A stretch of 64,000 nucleotides of DNA. Source: CAZCAC01 sp964496575. GTDB taxonomy: Bacteria > Planctomycetota > UBA1135 > GCA-002686595. Location of the stretch: contig CAZCAC010000037.1 in the NCBI GenBank assembly GCA_964496575.1, positions 8,035 through 72,034 on the forward strand, in the 5' to 3' direction. The notes beneath the pieces are model-generated. The model saw only the letters and a program-made list of their open reading frames with translations, searched no databases and was not told where the DNA came from. Position 1 is the first letter of the stretch, and each line of letters starts with the position of its first letter. Positions 33,460-40,460 of the stretch are shown in pieces. The translations under genes were made by a program, and so were the position numbers.

Positions 33460-33498
33460 TCAGTCACCTTTCGCCCAGAGAGGGCGAAAGGTGACTGA
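33460..33498. terminator. Perfect 17-bp hairpin with TCAGTCA ends
   Basis: Left arm 33460-33476 (TCAGTCACCTTTCGCCC), loop 33477-33481 (agaga), right arm 33482-33498 fully complementary. It lies between the convergent 3' ends of the M28 peptidase (33320) and flotillin (33529) genes, so a bidirectional terminator is plausible. There is no long T-run on either side. The TCAGTCA/TGACTGA tips are shared with the hairpin at 39988-40053, suggesting a repeat family rather than two unrelated terminators. Confidence 0.7.
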
Positions 33499-33528
33499 CG
33501 CGGTATGGACGCGATATGGCCCCCGGGA

Positions 33529-35145
33529 TCAGGCCTCGGTCCCTTTCGCCTCCGTGGCCTCCTCGTCGGCCTCGGCCACCTCGGCCTCCTTCTCCTTGAC
33601 CTGCCCCAGCACGCTGGGCAGCTCGATCCCCGCCTGCTGCGCGAGCTCGTGGACCGCCGGCAGGGAGCCGATCAGGCCGGAGAGGAAGCCCGCGGTGCCG
33701 CCGGACTTGTTGCCGGCGCCGCCGGAACCGGGATCCCAGACGGTGATCTTGTCGATCTTGAGGTTCTGGATCGCCTTCACCTGCTCGCCGACGATCTCCG
33801 GCAACTGCTCGACCATCAAGAGGGTCGGGGCGATGTGCGGCTGCGTGCCGCAGGCCGCGATCAGGCTGTTGTAGCCCTCGGCCTTCGAGTCGAGCACCTT
33901 GCGAATACCCTCCGCCTCGGCCTCGTACCTGGCCAGGATCGCATCGGCTTCACCGCGCGCCTCGCGGCGGGCCTTCTCGGCCTCCGCCTCGGCGGCGATC
34001 TCGATCCGCTGCTTCTCGATCTCTTGCTCGGCGAGGGTCTCCTTGGAGAGACGCGCCAGCTCCTGCTCGCGCTCGGCCAGGAGGATCGCCTCGCGCGACT
34101 GCGCGGCGGCCACCTCGGCGCGCTGGCGGGCAGCAGCCTGCACCTCGGCCAGCTTGGCGTTGGCGTCGGCGACCTGCGCCTGCGAGAGGTTCTCGCCCTC
34201 GACCGCCGTCGCCTCCGCCTGCGCCACCTTGATCCGGCGCTCCTGCTCGGCGACCTTCTCGCCCTCGATGGCGGTGGCCTCCGCCTGGGCCACGCGGACG
34301 CGCTGCTCCTGCTCGGAGTCCTTCTCGCCGGCGACCGCCTCCATCTCCTGCGCGGCCACCGCCACCCTCTGGCCGCGCTCGGCGACCTTCTGGCCCTCGA
34401 CCGCGGTGGCGTTCTCCTGGGCCACGCGAACCGTCTGCTCACGCACCGCCGTCGCCTGGCCGATCGAGCCGTCCCGATCCTGCTGAGCGACGTCGACCTT
34501 GGCCTGGTTGATCGCCTCCGCCGCGGCGCGCTGGCCGATCGCGGTGATGTAGCCGCTCTCGTCGGTGATGTCCCGCACGTTCACGTTGATCAGGTCCAGC
34601 CCGATCTTGTTGATCTCCTGCGCGACGTTCTCGTTGATCAGCGCCATGAACTTCTCGCGGTCCTTGTTGATCTCCTCGATCGACAGGGTCGCGATGACGA
34701 GACGCAGCTGGCCCAGGATGATGTCCTGCGCCTGCTCGCGGATCTTCGGGTCGGGTAGACCGAGCAAGCGCTCCGCGGCGTTGTTCATCAGCACCGGGTC
34801 GGTCGAGATGCCGACGGTGAACGTCGCCGGGACGTTGACCCGGATGTTGTTCAAGGACAGCGCCCCCTCGAGGGGGATGTCGATCACCTGCGGCTCGAGG
34901 CTGAGGTAGTCGTAGTCCTGGATCAGCGGAATGACGAACGCACCACCACCGTGCATGCACCGCGAGGCCTCCGAGCGGGCGACCTTGCCGTAGATCACCA
35001 GCACCCGGTTCGACGGGCATCGCTTGTACTGGCGAATGACGAAGATGGTGACGAACAGGAACAGGAGCGCGAGCGCACCGATCAGGAAGAACCAGAAAAG
35101 CTTGTTGGTGTCGTCGGGAGCGGGCAGCAGGGCGAGGGTGTACAT
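33529..35145 (-). CDS. Flotillin / SPFH-domain membrane scaffold protein
   Basis: A 538-residue membrane-microdomain scaffold. ATG 35145 follows aaggaa at 35149-35154. An N-terminal membrane segment (FWFFLIGALALLFLFVTIFVI, ~14-34) precedes the SPFH/band-7 domain (~45-250; NRVLVIYGK, GGGAFVIPLIQDYDYLSL, LGQLRLVIATLSIEEI). The flotillin domain (~250-480) is a long Ala/Glu coiled coil built from tandem ~24-residue repeats of the type RVAQAEATAIEGEKVAEQE, in at least four copies. A C-terminal low-complexity acidic tail ends the protein. It is transcribed after an nfeD-like gene (80 bp gap), the classic flotillin-NfeD pairing. Confidence 0.95.
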   Translation of the reverse strand: MYTLALLPAPDDTNKLFWFFLIGALALLFLFVTIFVIRQYKRCPSNRVLVIYGKVARSEASRCMHGGGAFVIPLIQDYDYLSLEPQVIDIPLEGALSLNNIRVNVPATFTVGISTDPVLMNNAAERLLGLPDPKIREQAQDIILGQLRLVIATLSIEEINKDREKFMALINENVAQEINKIGLDLINVNVRDITDESGYITAIGQRAAAEAINQAKVDVAQQDRDGSIGQATAVREQTVRVAQENATAVEGQKVAERGQRVAVAAQEMEAVAGEKDSEQEQRVRVAQAEATAIEGEKVAEQERRIKVAQAEATAVEGENLSQAQVADANAKLAEVQAAARQRAEVAAAQSREAILLAEREQELARLSKETLAEQEIEKQRIEIAAEAEAEKARREARGEADAILARYEAEAEGIRKVLDSKAEGYNSLIAACGTQPHIAPTLLMVEQLPEIVGEQVKAIQNLKIDKITVWDPGSGGAGNKSGGTAGFLSGLIGSLPAVHELAQQAGIELPSVLGQVKEKEAEVAEADEEATEAKGTEA

Positions 35146-35225
35146 CGTTTCCTTCCTCGTGAATCGGGTTCGAGAGGGGCCGGCGAGCAGCATTGCATCG
35201 CCGGCACAGCCGCGTCGCGGAGGAT

Positions 35226-35843
35226 CTAGACCGGCTCTACGGTGAGGGTGTTGTCGTCATTCACGTTCACCACGCGGACGCGAGTCTGCGAGGCGATCTC
35301 GGTGTCGTCCGACACCGCGTTGAAGATGCGCTGGCGGGAGTCGATCACCAGCCGCACCTGCCCGCGGCCGTCCGCGGGAATCTGGGCGTAGACGTCCCCC
35401 TCGAGGCCGAGGGTGTTCTGGATCTTGACGTTGCCGCTGCCCTCCAGGTTGCGGACCGCGCCGAGGGTGCGAGCCATGATCCAGACCATCGCGACGCCAC
35501 CCACGAGGCCCAGCAGCATGGCGACCCACGTCGGCCAGCCGCTGCCGAGGATGCAGCCGACCCCGACCCAGCCGAATCCCATCAGGAAGATGGAGATGGT
35601 CTGGACCGAGAGGATCTCGAACGCGGTGTCGGAGGAGTCGTGTTCGCCACCGTCGAAGTCGAAGTCGCCGGTGTCCCCGACGTCTCCGAGGTCGCCGACG
35701 TCCCCCATATCGCCGACGTCGGCGCCGTCTCCCCCATCCCCCCCGATCAGCATCAGGACCATCCGGAGAATGAAGACCGCGGTTCCGAAGAGGGCGGGGA
35801 CGGAGAACCAGAGGGCATCGCCCTGGAAGAGTTGGTCGAGCAT
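35226..35843 (-). CDS. nfeD: NfeD-like membrane protein with Gly-Asp repeat loop
   Basis: The partner of flotillin, 205 residues. An N-terminal hydrophobic segment (LWFSVPALFGTAVFILRMVLMLIGG) is followed by a low-complexity acidic stretch at ~35-68 made of GDxGDxGD units. Two more membrane segments follow (TISIFLMGFGWVGVGCILG and WVAMLLGLVGGVAMVWIMA). The C-terminal ~65 residues fold as the NfeD OB domain (NTLGLEGDVYAQIP, VRLVIDSRQRIFNAV, TRVRVVNVNDDNTLTVEPV). Short NfeD proteins assist flotillin assemblies. The gene starts 17 bp from repeat element copy 2. Confidence 0.9.
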   Translation of the reverse strand: MLDQLFQGDALWFSVPALFGTAVFILRMVLMLIGGDGGDGADVGDMGDVGDLGDVGDTGDFDFDGGEHDSSDTAFEILSVQTISIFLMGFGWVGVGCILGSGWPTWVAMLLGLVGGVAMVWIMARTLGAVRNLEGSGNVKIQNTLGLEGDVYAQIPADGRGQVRLVIDSRQRIFNAVSDDTEIASQTRVRVVNVNDDNTLTVEPV

Positions 35844-35859
35844 GGGGCACGCCTCCTTG

Positions 35860-35980
35860 CTACTCGTAGTCGGTTTCTGCGCGTTGCGCGCAGAAAGCAG
35901 GTTGGGAGGGCATTGAAGCTCTCGAGATCCGGAATCCGAACAGTCTGTTGACCGGTTGGGTTGCGGGCGTCAGCCCGCGC
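35860..35980 (+). repeat. Dispersed hairpin element, copy 2
   Basis: A 121-bp element beginning CTACTCGTAG and ending CAGCCCGCGC, with the same two hairpins as copy 1 (TTCTGCGCG/CGCGCAGAA and GCGGGC/GCCCGC). Its 5' end is 17 bp from the start codon of the divergently read nfeD gene. Identity with copy 1 is nearly complete except for a variable central stretch of about 30 bp (35908-35942). Confidence 0.92.
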
Positions 35981-36145
35981 CCTGGTGATCCGGGAGGATA
36001 CGCGATTCCGGGGGGAGCATTCACCTTCGCCGGGAATCGATCTCCGGCCCCGATCCGACGCCCGATCCGGCCGATGCCCCGTCCATCGCCCGAAGCTTCT
36101 ACCCCTTTCTCCCCCCGCCCCTCTGGACGAATGCGGATACATCGT

Positions 36146-36157
36146 GGTATCTATACC
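36146..36157. promoter_or_regulatory. Candidate operator/promoter dyad upstream of hemerythrin gene
   Basis: GGTAT-ct-ATACC, a short dyad 40 bp before the hemerythrin start, overlapped by a second inverted pair (GATAC-atcgtg-GTATC) beginning at 36137. It is the AT-richest spot in this intergenic region. The position would suit a regulator site or a -10 region, but no strong -35/-10 pair can be assigned. Confidence 0.25.
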
Positions 36158-36196
36158 GTGGGCTGTGCTGCCCACCAGCCCAGCGGATCCCCCTCC

Positions 36197-36730
36197 ATGA
36201 ACCCCCGCCACGCCCGACGAAACGGTTTCCTCCGGACGGAGCTCCCGTCCGATCACCTGGTCACCCGTCTCTTCGACGAGCATTCGCGGCTCCTCGCCAC
36301 CATCGAGCGGCTCGAGGGCCTGACCGCGAGCCAGTACAACGAACCGACGGACCCCGGGGATCGGATGGTACTGGAGGAGATCCGCGACCTGGCGGCCCGC
36401 CTGGTCCACCCCACCTCCCACGAGGAGCGCGAGGAGCGGGTGCTGATCCCGGCGCTGGAGCTCCACGCCTGTGCCGCGGTGATGCGGGAGGAGCACGAGC
36501 GGCTGCGGGCGCTGACCCGCGGGCTGTTCGAGAGGACGAGCAGCCTGCTCGCCGGGGCGTGCGAGCACTGGATCGAGGTGCGGACGGTCGCCCGCGAGCT
36601 GATCGCGACGCTGCGCGCACACATCGAGAGGGAAGAGCGGGAGCTCTACCCCGCCGCCCTGGAGCTCGACAGCGTCAGCGCCCTCCAGGAAGAGTGGCGC
36701 CAGGCCGGCGAGGACTGCGTCCTCTCGTAG
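36197..36730 (+). CDS. Hemerythrin HHE-domain protein
   Basis: A 177-residue soluble protein with a four-helix hemerythrin-like fold that binds a di-iron centre. Candidate ligands are seen in order: LFDEHSRLL near 26, HPTSHEEREERVLIPAL near 76, REEHERLRAL near 102 and HIEREERELYPAAL near 142, the H...HxxxE...H...HxxxE spacing of the HHE family. Roles in the family include O2 or NO sensing, Fe-S repair and iron handling. It lies 219 bp before the had-oah-dch operon on the same strand, which is suggestive because benzoyl-CoA reduction is O2-sensitive, but no direct link is shown. An AT-rich dyad lies 40 bp upstream. Confidence 0.88.
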   Translation: MNPRHARRNGFLRTELPSDHLVTRLFDEHSRLLATIERLEGLTASQYNEPTDPGDRMVLEEIRDLAARLVHPTSHEEREERVLIPALELHACAAVMREEHERLRALTRGLFERTSSLLAGACEHWIEVRTVARELIATLRAHIEREERELYPAALELDSVSALQEEWRQAGEDCVLS

Positions 36731-36949
36731 CGGCGCCGACCCGCTCCGGCGGGGAGCTCCGGTGAGCTCGCCGGGTCCGGGGAGATTCGGAGGGGTGCTC
36801 GCCGACTCCGGATTCGCCCTGGGAATGCCCCATCGCTAAGATGGTCGCCCTGGATTCTCGCGAGCAGCACCCCGCTCTCCCCGCTCTCCCCGCTCACCGC
36901 GCGGAGCTCGCCGAGCCCCACGCCCAACGCACGAACAGGAGCCCTCCCC

Positions 36950-38053
36950 GTGACTGGATCGAACCAGGAGACCACCGCCGGATACCGGTGGCAGATGACG
37001 GCCGTCGGCGAACCCGTGGTTCGCGCCCCCTTCGAACCGCCCCAGCCGGGGCCCGGCGAGGCGCTGGTGCGCGTCGTCGGTTGCGGGGTCTGCCACACCG
37101 ACCTCGGGTTCCTCTACGACGGGGTGAGGACGCGCACCGAGCTGCCGCTGGCACTCGGACACGAGATCTCTGGCGAGGTCGTCGCCGCTGGCGCGGGCGC
37201 GGAGTCCACCATCGGCAAGGCGGTGATCATCCCCGCGGTCACCCCGTGCGGCGAGTGCCCCGAGTGCAAGGCCGGCTACGGCCCCATCTGCAAGAAGCAG
37301 GTGATGCCCGGCAACGACATCCAGGGCGGCTTCGCCAGCCACATCACCGTGCCGGCCCACGGGCTGTGCATCGTCGACGCCCCCGGCGCCCTCGAGGGGA
37401 AGCCACTGGGCCAGTCGGAGTGCACGCTCGCCGAGCTCTCGGTGATCGCCGACGCGGTGACCACCCCCTACCAGGCGATCAAGCGGGCCCACGTCAAGGA
37501 GGGCGACGTCGTCCTGGTGATCGGCCTCGGCGGAGTCGGGGGTTTCGCCGTCCAGATCGCCGCTGCCTACGGCGCGACGGTGGTCGGCTTCGACATCAAC
37601 CCCGCCCGCCTGGAGATGCTCGAGGGTCACGGCCTCGCGCTGGGGCTCAACCCCGCCGACGAGGACCCCCGCGCGCTCAAGAAGCGGGTGAAGGGCTTCG
37701 TGAAGGAGCAGGGCCTCCCCAGCACGCGCTGGAAGATCTTCGAGTGCTCGGGCACCGCGCCCGGACAGGAGCTCGCCTGGTCGCTGCTCGGCCACGGCGC
37801 CTACCTCAGCGTGGTCGGTTTCACCATGGCCAAGCTGGAGGTCCGCCTCTCCAACCTGATGGCTTTCGACGCCAAGGCCGCCGGCAACTGGGGTTGCCTC
37901 CCCGAGTACTACCCCGGCGCGCTGCAGCTGGTCCTCGACGGCAAGGTGGCGCTGAAGCCGTTCGTCGAGACCTTCCCCATGGACGACATCCAGAACGTCC
38001 TGACCGGTGCGCACGAGCACCGCATCGCCAAACGTCCCGTTCTCTGTCCCTGA
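36950..38053 (+). CDS. had: 6-hydroxycyclohex-1-ene-1-carbonyl-CoA dehydrogenase
   Basis: A Zn-dependent medium-chain alcohol dehydrogenase oxidising 6-hydroxycyclohex-1-ene-1-carbonyl-CoA to the 6-oxo compound with NAD+, step two after benzoyl-CoA ring reduction. The 367-residue length matches the Thauera enzyme. Catalytic Zn site GCGVCHTD near 44 and GHEISG near 67; the structural Zn cluster PCGECPECKAGYGPIC near 96-111 has four Cys; NAD-binding GLGGVGGF near 185. GTG 36950 has aggag at 36938-36942. The assignment rests on close resemblance of the N-terminus and centre to Had/BamQ proteins and on its neighbours, oah and dch. It is the first gene of a three-gene operon. Confidence 0.9.
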   Translation: MTGSNQETTAGYRWQMTAVGEPVVRAPFEPPQPGPGEALVRVVGCGVCHTDLGFLYDGVRTRTELPLALGHEISGEVVAAGAGAESTIGKAVIIPAVTPCGECPECKAGYGPICKKQVMPGNDIQGGFASHITVPAHGLCIVDAPGALEGKPLGQSECTLAELSVIADAVTTPYQAIKRAHVKEGDVVLVIGLGGVGGFAVQIAAAYGATVVGFDINPARLEMLEGHGLALGLNPADEDPRALKKRVKGFVKEQGLPSTRWKIFECSGTAPGQELAWSLLGHGAYLSVVGFTMAKLEVRLSNLMAFDAKAAGNWGCLPEYYPGALQLVLDGKVALKPFVETFPMDDIQNVLTGAHEHRIAKRPVLCP

Positions 38054-38069
38054 AGGAGCGCAAAAAGAA

Positions 38070-39176
38070 GTGAGCACCCAGATGACTGCCACCGAGTTCA
38101 AGAACCACGACCTGGCCCCCGAGACCGAGAACAGCGAGCTCACCCTCTACGAGCGCAAGCCGCTGGTGAACCCCAAGGGCGAGGTGATCCCCGACCTCTT
38201 CGTCGCCTGGATCACCCTCAACAACCCCAAGCAGTTCAACTCCTACACCACGCAGATGGCCAAGGACGTCGTCCTGTCCTTCCGCCGCGCTTCCAACGAG
38301 CGCGACGTGGTCGCGGTGGTCTTCACCGCCACCGGGGACCGCGCCTTCTGCACCGGCGGGAACACCAAGGAGTACGCCGAGTACTACTCCGGCGCGCCGG
38401 AGGAGTACCAGCAGTACATGAGGCTGTTCAACGACATGGTGTCGAACATCCTGATGTGCGACAAACCGGTGATCTGCCGCGTCAACGGAATGCGCGTCGC
38501 TGGCGGCCAGGAGATCGGCATGGCCTGCGACTTCACCGTCGCCAGCGACCTCGCCGTCTTCGGGCAAGCGGGTCCGCGGCACGGGTCGGCGCCCGACGGG
38601 GGTTCGACCGACTTCCTGCCGCTCTTCGTCGGCGCCGAACGCGCGATGCAGTCCGGTACGCTGTGCGAGATGTGGACCGCCTACGAGGCCCTGAACTACG
38701 GGCTGATCACCGAGGTGGTGCCCGTGCTCGAGGTAGACGGAAAGGTCGTCCCCAACCCCACCGTGGAGACCACGCGCTGGCTCGACGACATGGGCAAGGT
38801 CGTGCACGGCCGGGCAATGAGCGGTGATGATCTCGCCGCGGGCAAAGAGCTGCTACGGTCCGGACAGGTCAATCTGGGCCACCTCGACAGGGTGGTCGAC
38901 GCCCTAGTCTGGAAGATGGTCCGGACCTTCCCCAACTGCCTGCGCAAGACGATCGAGTCGATCCGCAAGCACAAGCTGGAGCACTGGGACAAGAACAAGG
39001 AGTCGAACCGCTCCTGGCTGGGCCTGAACATGATGACCGAGGCCGCGCTCGGCTTCCGGGCCTTCAACGAAGGACCGAAGGGCAATCGCGAGGTCGACTT
39101 CCTCGAGATGCGCCGGCGCCTCGCCGCGGGCGAGCGCTGGACCCCCGAGTTCATCGAGAGCCTCATCCCCCGCTAG
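38070..39176 (+). CDS. oah: 6-oxocyclohex-1-ene-1-carbonyl-CoA hydrolase
   Basis: Crotonase-superfamily ring-opening hydrolase (also called BamA), converting 6-oxocyclohex-1-ene-1-carbonyl-CoA to 3-hydroxypimelyl-CoA by two water additions. The 368 residues match known Oah (~375). Signature stretches: NNPKQFNSYTTQMAKDVVL near 45, FCTGGNTKEYAEYYSG near 95, VICRVNGMRVAGGQEIGMAC near 132 and QAGPRHGSAPDGGSTDFLP near 170. BamA-type sequence is widely used as the marker of anaerobic aromatic degradation. GTG 38070 follows aaggag at 38053-38058; an in-frame ATG at 38082 is possible. It is 16 bp after had and 14 bp before dch. Confidence 0.93.
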   Translation: MSTQMTATEFKNHDLAPETENSELTLYERKPLVNPKGEVIPDLFVAWITLNNPKQFNSYTTQMAKDVVLSFRRASNERDVVAVVFTATGDRAFCTGGNTKEYAEYYSGAPEEYQQYMRLFNDMVSNILMCDKPVICRVNGMRVAGGQEIGMACDFTVASDLAVFGQAGPRHGSAPDGGSTDFLPLFVGAERAMQSGTLCEMWTAYEALNYGLITEVVPVLEVDGKVVPNPTVETTRWLDDMGKVVHGRAMSGDDLAAGKELLRSGQVNLGHLDRVVDALVWKMVRTFPNCLRKTIESIRKHKLEHWDKNKESNRSWLGLNMMTEAALGFRAFNEGPKGNREVDFLEMRRRLAAGERWTPEFIESLIPR

Positions 39177-39190
39177 AGAAGAGGACTACC

Positions 39191-39970
39191 ATGCCCGAGA
39201 CCGAAGCCACCGGCGTCGTGCTGGACCAGCTCGACGAGGGAAAGACCGTTCGCCTCACCCTCGACGCGGGGAAGGGCAACGTCATCGACGCGGCGGTGAT
39301 CGCGAAGCTGCGCGACGCCGCGAAGGAGATCGCCGGGATGCAGTCGGCGCGCGCGCTGATCATCGACCACACCGGCAAGCACTTCTCCTTCGGGGCGAGC
39401 GTCGCCGACCACGTCCCCGGCGAGGTGGAGAAGATGCTGCCCGCGCTGCACGCCATGGCGCGGGAGCTCCTGCACCTCGAGCTGCCGATCCTCGTCGCGG
39501 TCCGCGGTCTCTGCCTCGGCGGCGGGCTGGAGCTGGCCCTGCTCGGCGATCGGATCTTCGCCGCGCCGAAGGCCGGCTTCGGACAGCCGGAACTGAACCT
39601 CGGAGTCTTCGCGCCGATCGGCTCCGCGCTCCTGCCCCGGATCGTCGGGCCGCGGTACGCCGCCGACCTGCTCCTCTCCGGCCGAACCGTCACGGTCGAG
39701 GAAGCGCGCGCCATCGGCCTGGTCCACGAGGAAGCCGAGGATCCCGGCGAAGCGGCCCTCGCCTGGGCGAGGAAGCACCTCGTGCCGAAGAGCGCCATGG
39801 CCCTGCGCCTGGCCACGCGAGCCGCTCGGGCCACGTGGATGCGGGAGTTCGAGGAGGGGCTGGAAAGCCTGGAGAAGAACTACCTCGGCCAGCTGATGAG
39901 CACCCACGATGCGGTCGAGGGCCTCAACGCGTTCCTGGAGAAGCGGGAGCCGAGCTGGGAAGACCGGTAG
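39191..39970 (+). CDS. dch: Cyclohexa-1,5-diene-1-carbonyl-CoA hydratase
   Basis: Crotonase-family hydratase that adds water to the dienoyl-CoA made by benzoyl-CoA reductase, giving 6-hydroxycyclohex-1-ene-1-carbonyl-CoA, the substrate of the had product. The 259 residues match Dch/BamR (~258). Motifs: GKGNVIDAAVIAKL near 22, oxyanion-hole FSFGASVADHVPGE near 66, and GLCLGGGLELALLGDR near 105-121. Preceded by agaagagg at 39176-39183. Last of the had-oah-dch operon; a strong hairpin begins 17 bp after its stop. The gene order and three-way length match make the assignment firmer than homology alone. Confidence 0.88.
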   Translation: MPETEATGVVLDQLDEGKTVRLTLDAGKGNVIDAAVIAKLRDAAKEIAGMQSARALIIDHTGKHFSFGASVADHVPGEVEKMLPALHAMARELLHLELPILVAVRGLCLGGGLELALLGDRIFAAPKAGFGQPELNLGVFAPIGSALLPRIVGPRYAADLLLSGRTVTVEEARAIGLVHEEAEDPGEAALAWARKHLVPKSAMALRLATRAARATWMREFEEGLESLEKNYLGQLMSTHDAVEGLNAFLEKREPSWEDR

Positions 39971-40460
39971 ACCACGGTCCTCCCGCCTCAGTCAGCACTC
40001 CCCCACCACCGCGGCGCCGAGCGGAGCCGCGGTGGTGGGTGAGTGCTGACTGATGCCGGATGCCGAGATATCACCGACCCCGATAAGAGCGAACGACCTC
40101 CGGAACGCGTTCTTTCCCGGTCGCAAGGGATCTCATGGCCCCGCCTCTTTTCGGCGGCCGCCACTACAATCCGGTGGTGCACCTCGAACGAAATGGCGGC
40201 ATTCCGCCTTCGTTCAGCCCGAGAGGTGTGGAAGGAGAAGATTTGCGCGGCGCTTGCTGTGAGAACGGTGAAAGCGGTGGTGCGGTCGGGTTCCTGCCAA
40301 ACTCGGTCGTTGCCCTTCGTCGCTCCGAATCGCCGTTACCTGCACCGGGTCGAGTTCGGAGACCGTCGGTCGAATCGATCGGCACTCCTCAGCGGGCTTC
40401 AATCCGGGCCCCCCTTCGTCTCGACCCTCGATCGCCGGACTGAATCAGGAGGTTTGTGGA
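39971..40460. other. 490-bp intergenic region with strong hairpin
   Basis: The region begins with the hairpin at 39988-40053. The remainder has only short open frames with random-looking composition, and no tRNA or small RNA is recognisable. It ends with a perfect Shine-Dalgarno AGGAGG at 40447-40452 serving the secreted-protein gene at 40461. A 5-bp hairpin GGCGG-catt-CCGCC lies near 40196. Confidence 0.6.
39988..40053. terminator. 28-bp hairpin with TCAGTCA ends, downstream of dch
   Basis: Left arm 39988-40015 and right arm 40026-40053 pair over 28 positions with a single mismatch; the loop is 40016-40025. The arm reads TCAGTCAGCACTC, then a CCACCACCGCGGC segment. It is 17 bp after the dch stop and would terminate the had-oah-dch transcript, although there is no T-tract. 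The outer TCAGTCA/TGACTGA is identical to that of the hairpin at 33460-33498. Confidence 0.75.

Larger units (their letters stand above)
35844..36196. other. Intergenic region between nfeD and hemerythrin gene
   Basis: A 353-bp gap between divergent genes. The first ~135 bp hold repeat element copy 2. The middle (36000-36120) shows no recognisable feature. Near the hemerythrin start it contains an AT-richer dyad (36146-36157) that could be an operator or promoter. Confidence 0.6.

Noticed and set aside
40135..40443. 102-codon frame in the 490-bp gap after dch
   Set aside because: No RBS, random composition, several overlapping alternatives; not supportable as a gene.
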